This document shows positions 1 through 5,012 of a stretch of DNA of 5,072 nt, piece by piece; within the stretch, counting starts at the first letter, position 1, and every line of letters begins with the position of its first letter. Source of the stretch: DASUFE01 sp036274675. GTDB lineage: Bacteria; Pseudomonadota; Gammaproteobacteria; HTCC5015. Under the pieces are notes generated by a model that was given only the letters and a program-made list of their open reading frames with translations, ran no database searches and was not told the DNA's origin. Where the stretch lies: contig DASUFE010000048.1 in assembly GCA_036274675.1 (NCBI GenBank), positions 1-5,072 of the forward strand, given 5' to 3'. The position numbers and the translations under genes were made by a program.

Positions 1-584
1 CGCCGGCTCTCCAGCAGTCGCGGCAACGTCATGCTCATGCGCGGATAGGGCGCATGCGCCGGCAGCACTTTGGGCGTCACCGCCATGCATTGGCGACCGC
101 TGTTCATATCCAGGGCCTCATCAAGGCCCTCGGCTTCCGGAAACAGCGAAGCGGTATGGCCATCATCGCCCATCCCAAGCAGCACCACGTCGAAGGGCGA
201 AGGTATTTTTTTCAGCGCTGCTTCGCAGGCGCTTTCATTCTGCCGCGGGCTGCCGCGACGGCCTTTCAACGGCACGAACTGCGCCGCGGCGGCTTTGTTC
301 ACCAGCAGGCTCGTACGCACCAGGTATTCATTGCTGTCCGGCGAAGCCGTATCGACCCAGCGTTCATCGGCGAGTGAAGCCGTTACCTGCCGCCAGGGTA
401 ACTCGACGCCCGACAGAACTTCGAACAAGGCCTTCGGGGTCGTGCCGCCCGAAACGATCAGGCTGGCGGCGCCGCGCACGCGGATCGCGTCCTTTAGAAT
501 TGTCGTGATGCGTTTGGCCAGCGCATTCACCATGGCTGAACGGTCGCTGAATTCCTGCATGTCAGTCGCCATTGGGCGGACCAT
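1..584 (-). CDS. pgl: 6-phosphogluconolactonase, 3' end cut by window edge
   Basis: Hydrolyses 6-phospho-D-glucono-1,5-lactone to 6-phosphogluconate in the cytosol, the step after Zwf. The visible 194 codons carry the family signatures in order: SGGTTPKALF near residues 45–54 (phosphate-binding loop), LADERWV at 71–77, and GMGDDGHTASLFP at 137–149, which holds the conserved catalytic-site histidine. The family is about 230–240 residues long, so roughly 40 residues lie beyond position 1. The start at 584 lies 4 bases after the zwf stop, with AGGA only 2 bases upstream of the ATG. In-frame ATGs at 572 and 560 are alternatives, but neither has a better ribosome site. The tight spacing suggests co-transcription and coupled translation with zwf. 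Identification is secure; the exact start is not. Confidence 0.94.
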   Translation of the reverse strand, partial: MVRPMATDMQEFSDRSAMVNALAKRITTILKDAIRVRGAASLIVSGGTTPKALFEVLSGVELPWRQVTASLADERWVDTASPDSNEYLVRTSLLVNKAAAAQFVPLKGRRGSPRQNESACEAALKKIPSPFDVVLLGMGDDGHTASLFPEAEGLDEALDMNSGRQCMAVTPKVLPAHAPYPRMSMTLPRLLESR

Positions 585-588
585 TTTC

Positions 589-2067
589 CTAGAAAGACTC
601 ATGCCAGCTGTGTCCATATCGCTCCGCCAACGCAATCGAGGCCGTGGGTCCCCAGCTGCCCGCGGGGTAAGGCTTGGGCTTTTCCTGGGAGTCCTGCCAG
701 GCCTGCAGGATGCCGTCGGCCCAGGTCCATGCGGCCTCCACCTCGTCGCGGCGCACGAACAGCGTCGTGTCGTTGCGGATGATATCCAGGAACAGTCGTT
801 CATAGGCAATGCGGCGCCGGGTGTTTGCCGAGCCGTCCTGCCCGAGATTCAGCGGCAGCTCGCGCAGCTTGATCCCCTTCTGGTTGAGTCCGGGGACCTT
901 GTTCATCAACAGCAGCTGGATGTCTTCCTCGGGCTGTAACTGTATGACCAGCTTGTTGGGCGACAGCTCCGGCACGCCGAGCTTGGCGAAGATGGAATGC
1001 GGCACCTGCCGGAACTGTATGTAAATTTCGGAACGGCGCGTCGCCAGCCGCTTGCCGGTGCGCAGATAAAACGGCACGCCGGCCCAGCGCCAGTTATCGA
1101 TATGCGCGCGCAGGGCAACGAAAGTTTCGGTCGTGCTGCCGGGTTGACCGCCGCTCTCCTGCTGATAACCTGGAACGGGCTTACCATTCACGGCGCCCGC
1201 GGTGTACTGGCCGCGCACCGTATCGGTCTGCACCTCCTTGCCAAGGATCGGGCGCAGCGATCTTAAAACCTTCACTTTCTCGTTGCGCACCGCATCCGGG
1301 TCGAAGTCGCTCGGCGGCTCCATTGCGATCAGGGCCAGTAATTGCAGCATATGGTTCTGCAACATGTCGCGCAGGGCGCCGGAGTCGTTGTAATAGGACC
1401 AGCGACCTTCCACACCCACCGTTTCGGAAACCATGATCTGCACATGATCGATCTGGCCGCTGTCCCACAGCGGCTCGAAGATCGTGTTCGCGAAACGCAG
1501 CGCCAGCAGATTCTGCACGGTTTCCTTGCCCAGGTAGTGGTCGATGCGGAAGATGTGGCTTTCCGGGAAAATCTTCGCCACCGCGTCATTGATCACTTTC
1601 GAGGAAGCGAGATTGTGGCCGATCGGTTTTTCCATGACCACGCGGGTGTGCGCGCCCACCAGGCCCGCTTCCTTCAGATTGTGGCAGATCGCGCCGTACA
1701 GCTTCGGTGAGGTCGCAAGATAGCAGACCAGTTCCGCCTGCGGCGACAACTTGAGGGCCTGCGCCAGCACCCTGAAACTCTCGGGCTTCTCCGCGTCCAC
1801 GGCGGCATAGGACAGGCGGGCCGCGAATTTGCTCCAGGCTTTGGTCTCGAACTGATCGGCCGGCAGATACTGCTGCAGTTTCTCCTGCACCAGCTGGCGA
1901 AAGGACCCCTCGTCCATTTCATTGCGGGCGGAGCCCGCAATTCTCAGGTTCTGGGGCAGGTAACCGTCCCGGTCCAGGTAATATAAGGAAGGAAACAGCA
2001 TTCGGGTCGCCAGATCCCCGGTGGCGCCGAATATGATGATCGTACAGGAATTGGCTGAGTCACTCAT
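589..2067 (-). CDS. zwf: Glucose-6-phosphate 1-dehydrogenase
   Basis: Oxidises glucose-6-phosphate to 6-phosphogluconolactone with NAD(P)+, the entry to the oxidative pentose phosphate and Entner–Doudoroff routes. At 492 residues it has normal bacterial length. The N-terminal Rossmann fingerprint GATGDLATR is at residues 14–22, EKPIG at 146–150, the family signature RIDHYLGKE at 174–182, VGVEGR at 217–222, GALRDMLQNHMLQ at 230–242 and YLRTGKR at 334–340. D176, H177, K181 and H239 match the Asp, His, Lys and general-base His known from the Leuconostoc enzyme. No frameshift or missing key residue is seen. The start at 2067 is the only in-frame ATG near the conserved N-terminus. It has no clear Shine–Dalgarno sequence, and the leader carries a CCTCCTT stretch instead. 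pgl follows 4 bases after the stop. Confidence 0.98.
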   Translation of the reverse strand: MSDSANSCTIIIFGATGDLATRMLFPSLYYLDRDGYLPQNLRIAGSARNEMDEGSFRQLVQEKLQQYLPADQFETKAWSKFAARLSYAAVDAEKPESFRVLAQALKLSPQAELVCYLATSPKLYGAICHNLKEAGLVGAHTRVVMEKPIGHNLASSKVINDAVAKIFPESHIFRIDHYLGKETVQNLLALRFANTIFEPLWDSGQIDHVQIMVSETVGVEGRWSYYNDSGALRDMLQNHMLQLLALIAMEPPSDFDPDAVRNEKVKVLRSLRPILGKEVQTDTVRGQYTAGAVNGKPVPGYQQESGGQPGSTTETFVALRAHIDNWRWAGVPFYLRTGKRLATRRSEIYIQFRQVPHSIFAKLGVPELSPNKLVIQLQPEEDIQLLLMNKVPGLNQKGIKLRELPLNLGQDGSANTRRRIAYERLFLDIIRNDTTLFVRRDEVEAAWTWADGILQAWQDSQEKPKPYPAGSWGPTASIALAERYGHSWHESF

Positions 2068-2113
2068 CGCAGTGTGGCGGCATTTTACAAGGAGGGGGGA
2101 TATTAAGGAAGCT

Positions 2114-2174
2114 GAATAAGCCGGCGCGGCCGGTGCAGACTGTTTACGGCGCTCGGCCGGTCTGAAGCTTATTC
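2114..2174. repeat. Inverted repeat between DUF1820 gene and zwf
   Basis: GAATAAGC (2114–2121) is the exact complement of GCTTATTC (2167–2174), and inside it CAGAC (2136–2140) pairs with GTCTG (2160–2164). The right arm contains the stop codon of the DUF1820 gene (2169–2171). The element could fold on a minus-strand transcript ahead of zwf as a weak terminator or attenuator. No T-tract follows it, so an intrinsic terminator is not demonstrated. Confidence 0.35.
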
Positions 2175-2495
2175 CTTGCCGCTTTTGGGGGTATAGACGG
2201 GTGACGGAAAGCTGGCGATCTTGCCCTCGGCGGCCTGTATCCTGGGCACGCCTTGTTTTTCCACAAGGTCGATCCGCAATACGGCGTGCATCGGCACCTG
2301 TATCTGCCGCACTCCTTCAAACTCGCGTTTCAGGCGTTCCTCGACCGGATCGACCACTATCGAACCGGTCTCGCCGAACAGAATATCCTCAATGACCACG
2401 AAGCCGTACAAACCGCCTTGATAGACATGCTTGGCGTATATTTCGTAGACCTTGTCTTCGCTGAGGAAACGGATTCTGTATATTTTTTTCGACAT
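2169..2495 (-). CDS. DUF1820 family protein
   Basis: A small cytosolic protein of 108 residues whose function is not established. The sequence fits the DUF1820 family (PF08850) of gamma/betaproteobacteria: the N-terminal IYRIRFLSEDKVYEIYA (residues 5–21), GLYGFVVIEDILFGE (28–42), VVDPVEERLKREFEGV (47–62) and VPMHAVLRID (67–76) follow the family pattern. The C-terminal tail with ASFPSP is low-complexity and rich in P, S and K. The frame is open upstream to 2762, but that extension overlaps the phosphoesterase gene and is unlike the family, so I start at the ATG at 2495, where the conserved region begins. GAAGG lies about 10 bases before it. No signal peptide or membrane segment is seen. The gene starts 31 bases after the phosphoesterase stop and is probably co-transcribed with it. 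Confidence 0.9.
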   Translation of the reverse strand: MSKKIYRIRFLSEDKVYEIYAKHVYQGGLYGFVVIEDILFGETGSIVVDPVEERLKREFEGVRQIQVPMHAVLRIDLVEKQGVPRIQAAEGKIASFPSPVYTPKSGKE

Positions 2496-2526
2496 CGCTG
2501 CACTGCCTTCAAACTTCCCGGCCGAA

Positions 2527-3255
2527 TCAGACTTCCACAATCTTTCCGGGATCGAACTCTTCAACCAGACCCATCCTGTAATATCCCCGCGGATTACAGA
2601 CGACGCGCGTATGCCGCACCCGGTAATCCGAACGGCAATGTACATGCCCGTGCACCCATAAGGCAACACCCGAGTCCCGGATCCATTCATCGAACTGATT
2701 GCAATATACAAAACGTAAAGGATCGTTCGGTTCAAAGCCCCAGCTGCGCATGCTTGGCGCATGATGCGTCACCACCACCTGTTTCTTGTCAGTGCCGCGG
2801 CTGAGGGCTTTTTTGAGCCAGCCGGCGGACTCGCGGTGCAGACGTGATACTTCGGCCGGCTTCAAGGCGGCGCCGTTATGCCCTATATATGAAAAATCGT
2901 TCATATAATACTTCGCATAGTTCAGTATTTCGGGGCGCTCGCCATCGAAATCGCTCCATAGCGAACAACCGTAGAAAGTCACCTCGCCGATCGTGACCTG
3001 GTTCTTTTCCAGAAAATGAATATTGCTGCCCGCGCATGCGGCGCGCAATTCGTCCACCGAACCGTACAGATCCCCGCCCCAGATTTCATGATTGCCCGCT
3101 ACATAGATCACCGGCTTTTCAAGGCTCTTCAGCCATTCCACACCCTCGCCCTGCTGGTCGATATCGCCCGCGGCGATGATGACATCGGCATCGGTCTGCG
3201 GCACCTCCATGGGGCCGAATTCAAGATGTATATCCGAAAAGACTTGCAGGCGCAT
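2527..3255 (-). CDS. Calcineurin-like metallophosphoesterase
   Basis: A predicted cytosolic phosphatase or phosphodiesterase of the calcineurin-like superfamily (PF00149), with a two-metal active site. All the hallmark motifs are present in order over 242 residues: SDIH (D8, H10), GD (G30–D31), GNHE (54–57), THHAP (163–167, with H164/H165) and GHVH (203–206). There is no signal peptide and no extra domain, so the protein is essentially a bare catalytic unit. The substrate cannot be read from sequence; nucleotide, protein or phospholipid phosphate esters are all possible. The start at 3255 puts the DxH motif at residues 8–10, as usual in this family. The ribosome site is weak (GAAACGAG at about 5 bases). 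It is the first gene of the leftward group and is followed 31 bases later by the DUF1820 gene. The region upstream holds repeat copy 1. Confidence 0.93.
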   Translation of the reverse strand: MRLQVFSDIHLEFGPMEVPQTDADVIIAAGDIDQQGEGVEWLKSLEKPVIYVAGNHEIWGGDLYGSVDELRAACAGSNIHFLEKNQVTIGEVTFYGCSLWSDFDGERPEILNYAKYYMNDFSYIGHNGAALKPAEVSRLHRESAGWLKKALSRGTDKKQVVVTHHAPSMRSWGFEPNDPLRFVYCNQFDEWIRDSGVALWVHGHVHCRSDYRVRHTRVVCNPRGYYRMGLVEEFDPGKIVEV

Positions 3256-3274
3256 TGGGCTCGTTTCAATTAAA

Positions 3275-3284
3275 GACTTAAGTC
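3275..3284. promoter_or_regulatory. Perfect 10-base palindrome upstream of phosphoesterase gene
   Basis: GACTTAAGTC is a perfect palindrome 20 bases before the phosphoesterase ATG. Overlapping its left side on the minus strand is TTTAAT (3274–3269), a 5-of-6 match to a sigma-70 -10 box, but no convincing -35 box lies at the right distance. It could be a small operator over the promoter, or chance in AT-rich DNA. Confidence 0.25.
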
Positions 3285-3308
3285 AAAAGAAGGATAAAAC
3301 CCTATTGG

Positions 3309-3352
3309 CTAAATAAAAAGGCCCCCAGGCAAGCTTTTATCGCGGAGAGGGT
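3309..3352 (-). repeat. tRNA-Ser-tail/terminator repeat, copy 1 (degenerate)
   Basis: An AAATAAAAAGGCCCCC arm, a T-rich return arm (CTTTTAT) and then GCGGAGAGGGT (3342–3352) repeat the layout of copies 2–5 in the same orientation. The minus strand reads ACCCTCTCCGC, the body of a tRNA-Ser 3' end, but the CCA has become CGA. On the minus strand AAAAG and GCC pair with CTTTT and GGC around a 3-base bulge, followed by T-rich sequence, so it may still terminate leftward transcripts. This is the most diverged copy. It lies between the two divergent transcription units. Confidence 0.65.
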
Positions 3353-3378
3353 ACCCCGGCCCTGACCGGCCTGCTTTT

Positions 3379-3406
3379 CAGTTATTTAACTTATTGTGCA
3401 GTTATT
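3379..3406. repeat. Direct repeat CAGTTATT, spaced 20 bases
   Basis: CAGTTATT occurs at 3379–3386 and again at 3399–3406. The 20-base period is close to two helical turns, which would suit a dimeric regulator upstream of the methyltransferase gene (ATG at 3492). No clear sigma-70 promoter can be assigned next to it, so a regulatory role is only a guess. Confidence 0.25.
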
Positions 3407-3479
3407 CACCCTACACCAAGATTTGCAGTAAGTTCAGTGACGGCAATCATGCAAGAACATTCACCCCATCTTCACGCAT

Positions 3480-3483
3480 AAGG
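3480..3483 (+). promoter_or_regulatory. Ribosome binding site of the methyltransferase gene
   Basis: AAGG stands 8 bases before the ATG at 3492 and supports that start. No other in-frame start with a ribosome site precedes the conserved domain. Confidence 0.6.
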
Positions 3484-3491
3484 TAAGCAAT

Positions 3492-4205
3492 ATGAACACA
3501 ACGGCTTCCTCCACCAGCGCCATCGGGTATAAATTGCCCTCACGGGATATTGCCGGAAAAAAGCTCTGGGAACGCGCTTATCCCGGACTCCATGCTGAGA
3601 TACTGGAGCAGTTCCTTGTACATATAAAAATGCTTTGCCCGGTGCTCGACCTGGCTTGTGGAACCGGAGCATGGCTGGCTCGTCTGCAGAGCCATGGGTT
3701 CCGTGATGTAATCGGGATGGATAGAGGCAAAGAAGATTTCGGCCTCGATCCTTCTCTATTCGTGCATACCGACCTTGACGGCGCTTTCGGTCATGCCGTC
3801 GGGCGGACCTTTGATGTCATTACGGCGATGGAAATCATCGAGCACCTGGAAAGTCCCGCCGGCTTTCTGCGGGAAGCGCGCAAGCTGATCAATCCGGGCG
3901 GTTATATGTTCGTAACCACACCTAACGTAGAGTGCACACAAGGCAGACTGCGCTTTCTGTTGCAAGGGCAACTGAGGGCTTTTGAAGCGGACGGGACCGC
4001 GGATCCCACCCACATCAGCCCGTTGCTCTCTACACTGCTGCCACGCCTGACTGAACGCAGCGGCTGGAAAATTCAGGAACGGATACCGCTGCTGACAAAC
4101 ACATCCCGTTTAGGCGTAAGGTTATTTTGCCAACTGCTGAATCCTTTCCTCAAGGGCGCGGCCAAGCAGGGCGACTGTCATCTGTTCATTTTGCGCCCCG
4201 CTTGA
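3492..4205 (+). CDS. Class I SAM-dependent methyltransferase
   Basis: A predicted methyltransferase of the Methyltransf_11/23 type that transfers a methyl group from S-adenosylmethionine to an unknown acceptor. Over 237 residues it shows motif I VLDLACGTG (51–59), an acidic residue ending strand 2 (GMDR, D77), the FDVITAMEIIEHL motif (107–119) and NPGGYMFVTTPN (134–145). The C-terminal part, with GRLRFLLQGQLRAF (151–164) and DPTHISP (171–177), resembles methyltransferases found in polysaccharide or O-antigen clusters; that resemblance comes from memory, and no glycan genes are visible here. There is no signal peptide, and only a weakly hydrophobic stretch near 206–220. The small gene at 4228 follows by 22 bases and is likely in the same transcript. 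The two genes lie between repeat copies 1 and 2, suggesting an acquired cassette. Confidence 0.92.
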   Translation: MNTTASSTSAIGYKLPSRDIAGKKLWERAYPGLHAEILEQFLVHIKMLCPVLDLACGTGAWLARLQSHGFRDVIGMDRGKEDFGLDPSLFVHTDLDGAFGHAVGRTFDVITAMEIIEHLESPAGFLREARKLINPGGYMFVTTPNVECTQGRLRFLLQGQLRAFEADGTADPTHISPLLSTLLPRLTERSGWKIQERIPLLTNTSRLGVRLFCQLLNPFLKGAAKQGDCHLFILRPA

Positions 4206-4227
4206 ATTATTTCCCGCGGCTTAGGTT

Positions 4228-4470
4228 ATGGCTTTAAATCCCCACGACAACTGGACATATGCCCAGACTTCGCTGCTTTGGCAGCTTTCCGCCGAGAAAA
4301 AGCCTATACATGAAATCGCGGCCTTCATTGGAAAATCCGAAACAGAGATCCTGAAAAAGTCTTCTGAGCTCGGAATAGTGTTCAAGTCGGAATACGACCC
4401 TTTAAAGGAATTGGTGGAAGAGTATCTGAATGAGCTTGATGCGGAGATTTTAAAAGCGAGTGGAGCATAA
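4228..4470 (+). CDS. Small helix-turn-helix-like protein, function unknown
   Basis: An 80-residue protein with no name I can assign. Residues 9–50 follow the spacing of a homeodomain-like or SANT/GcrA-type helix-turn-helix: W9-T10, a leucine-rich first helix (16–20), PIHEIAAFIGKSETEI (26–41) as helix–turn–helix with the G35–K36–S37 turn, and KKSSELGI (43–50) closing it. Residues 58–76 form an acidic predicted helix (DPLKELVEEYLNELDAEIL). It may bind DNA or a protein partner and may regulate its own unit; both are inferences from fold resemblance. The ATG at 4228 has AGG only 2 bases before it, a poor spacing, with GCGG 8 bases away as an alternative. Base composition (about 46% GC over 4261–4470) is well below that of zwf, a sign of transfer. 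Repeat copy 2 begins 18 bases after the stop. Confidence 0.72.
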   Translation: MALNPHDNWTYAQTSLLWQLSAEKKPIHEIAAFIGKSETEILKKSSELGIVFKSEYDPLKELVEEYLNELDAEILKASGA

Positions 4471-4488
4471 AACTCCTTAAGCCGCTTC

Positions 4489-4553
4489 AATAAAAAAGCC
4501 CTGCAAGGGACCCTTATGGCGGAGAGGGCGCCAAGAAATCGAAAACCGAACTT
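4489..4553 (-). repeat. tRNA-Ser-tail/terminator repeat, copy 2
   Basis: AATAAAAAAGCCC leads into a short CCCT–GCA–AGGG stem (4499–4509). TGGCGGAGAGGG (4517–4528) follows, which is CCCTCTCCGCCA on the minus strand, an intact tRNA-Ser 3' end. After the tail, CCAAGAAATCGAAAACCGAAC (4531–4551) aligns with copy 3 (CCAAAAGAATC… at 4731 onward) with small gaps, so the repeat extends past the tRNA part. On the minus strand the short stem is followed by CTTTTTT, a weak leftward terminator. It begins 18 bases after the helix-turn-helix gene. Confidence 0.75.
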
Positions 4554-4591
4554 ACTTCGTGAGTTCGACAAAATCGCCGGGGGCGATTTTG
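4547..4591. repeat. Two adjacent hairpins after copy 2
   Basis: The first stem pairs CGAACTTAC (4547–4555) with GTGAGTTCG (4559–4567) around a TTC loop, with one T·G pair. The second pairs CAAAATCGCC (4569–4578) with GGCGATTTTG (4582–4591) around GGG, a perfect 10-base stem. The second stem reappears in shorter form at 4887–4909. No T-tract follows, so these are structure modules rather than terminators. Confidence 0.7.
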
Positions 4592-4664
4592 GTCAGGTGA
4601 GCGAAGCGACACTGCCCCCGGGAAATAAGCCTTCGAGGGGCGCCGCGCAGGGATAGCGAGGCGC

Positions 4665-4753
4665 AATATCAATCCAGGCCAAATAAAAAAGCCCCCACTA
4701 GGGGGCCTTTTTTATTTGGCGGAGAGGGTGCCAAAAGAATCAAAAGCCGAACT
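4665..4753 (-). repeat. tRNA-Ser-tail/terminator repeat, copy 3
   Basis: Positions 4665–4724 match copy 5 (5013–5072) at 59 of 60 bases. The order is AATATCAATCCAGG, a long terminator-like palindrome (4679–4719), then TGGCGGAGAGGGTG (4717–4730), the complement of a tRNA-Ser 3' end including CCA. The following stretch to about 4753 aligns with the part of copy 2 after its tail, both ending in CCGAACT. No 5' acceptor-stem partner (GGAGAG on the minus strand) is present nearby, so this is a tail and not a tRNA gene. Confidence 0.85.
4679..4719. terminator. Bidirectional terminator-like hairpin of copy 3
   Basis: Left arm 4679–4696 and right arm 4702–4719 pair at 17 of 18 positions (one C·C mismatch at 4692/4706) around an ACTAG loop. 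The G/C core is flanked by an A-run on the left and a T-run on the right, so it has intrinsic-terminator form on both strands. It is a plausible end for rightward transcripts coming from the methyltransferase unit. Confidence 0.8.
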
Positions 4754-4772
4754 CATAGTTCGAATCTCGGCT
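4745..4772. repeat. Competing hairpins between copies 3 and 4
   Basis: CGAACT (4748–4753) pairs with AGTTCG (4757–4762) around CAT. Alternatively AGCCGA (4745–4750) pairs with TCGGCT (4767–4772). The two stems share bases 4748–4750 and cannot form together. Confidence 0.5.
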
Positions 4773-4778
4773 TCGACG

Positions 4779-4834
4779 ACAAATAAAAAGCCCCCTGACA
4801 AGGGGGCTTTTTGTTTGGCGGAGAGGGTGAGATT
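4779..4834 (-). repeat. tRNA-Ser-tail/terminator repeat, copy 4
   Basis: A terminator-like hairpin (4780–4817) followed by TGGCGGAGAGGGTGAGATT (4816–4834). On the minus strand this reads AATCTCACCCTCTCCGCCA, which fits the tRNA-Ser 3' end from the end of the T-loop through a T-stem strand (CTCAC) to the acceptor strand and CCA. It keeps more of the tRNA than the other copies. Beyond 4834 the resemblance stops. Confidence 0.8.
4780..4817. terminator. Bidirectional terminator-like hairpin of copy 4
   Basis: Arms 4780–4796 and 4801–4817 pair over 17 positions around a GACA loop, with one T·G pair (4784/4813). It has a CCCCC/GGGGG core with A- and T-runs outside, which is intrinsic-terminator form on either strand. 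Confidence 0.82.
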
Positions 4835-4854
4835 ACTCGGGCTGTCCTGCCCTC

Positions 4855-4980
4855 GCCCTTCGGGCCTCGCCACTTCGTGGCGAGTTCAAAATCGCTCCTG
4901 GCGATTTTGTGCGCGGCTCACCCCTGAGCCGCGTCCTGCGGACTCGCTACGCTCGCGCTGGATCGCTCCCGGCGATCCAG
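4855..4980. repeat. Block of perfect short hairpins between copies 4 and 5
   Basis: Five perfect stems stand in a row: GCCC/GGGC with TTC loop (4855–4865); CTCGCCAC/GTGGCGAG with TTC loop (4866–4884); CAAAATCGC/GCGATTTTG with TCCTG loop (4887–4909); CGCGGCTCA/TGAGCCGCG with CCCC loop (4912–4933); CTGGATCGC/GCGATCCAG with TCCCG loop (4958–4980). The third and fifth share the core ATCGCTCC-N-GGCGAT. None has a T-tract. The block looks like an array of structured RNA or DNA modules; its function is unknown. Confidence 0.85.
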
Positions 4981-5012
4981 TCGAACTCGACCGTTCTATC
5001 CACGTGAGTTCG

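Noticed and set aside
70..939. Long plus-strand open frame (289 codons) over pgl and the end of zwf
   Set aside because: It is antisense to two genes with complete family motifs, and its translation shows no domain; high GC makes such frames common.
2496..2762. N-terminal extension of the DUF1820 gene back to 2762
   Set aside because: The extra 89 residues overlap the phosphoesterase gene, are unlike the family, and an ATG with a GAAGG site stands where the conserved region starts.
2253..2804. Plus-strand open frame of 183 codons over the DUF1820 and phosphoesterase genes
   Set aside because: It lies antisense to two supported genes and has no recognisable motif.
3423..3450. Sigma-70 promoter TTGCAG–16–AATCAT before the methyltransferase
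   Set aside because: Only 3 of 6 and 4 of 6 bases match, no better than chance in this AT-rich gap.
4221..4571. Minus-strand open frame of 116 codons over the small helix-turn-helix gene
   Set aside because: It is the shadow of the plus-strand gene; its translation is serine-rich without motif, while the plus-strand frame has helix-turn-helix spacing.
4516..4656. 46-codon plus-strand frame starting ATGGCGGAGAGGG, with AAGGGA 5 bases upstream
   Set aside because: The start falls inside the antisense tRNA-Ser tail, a well-known source of false MAER… proteins, and the rest is two hairpins. It is kept here only because the ribosome-site spacing is good.
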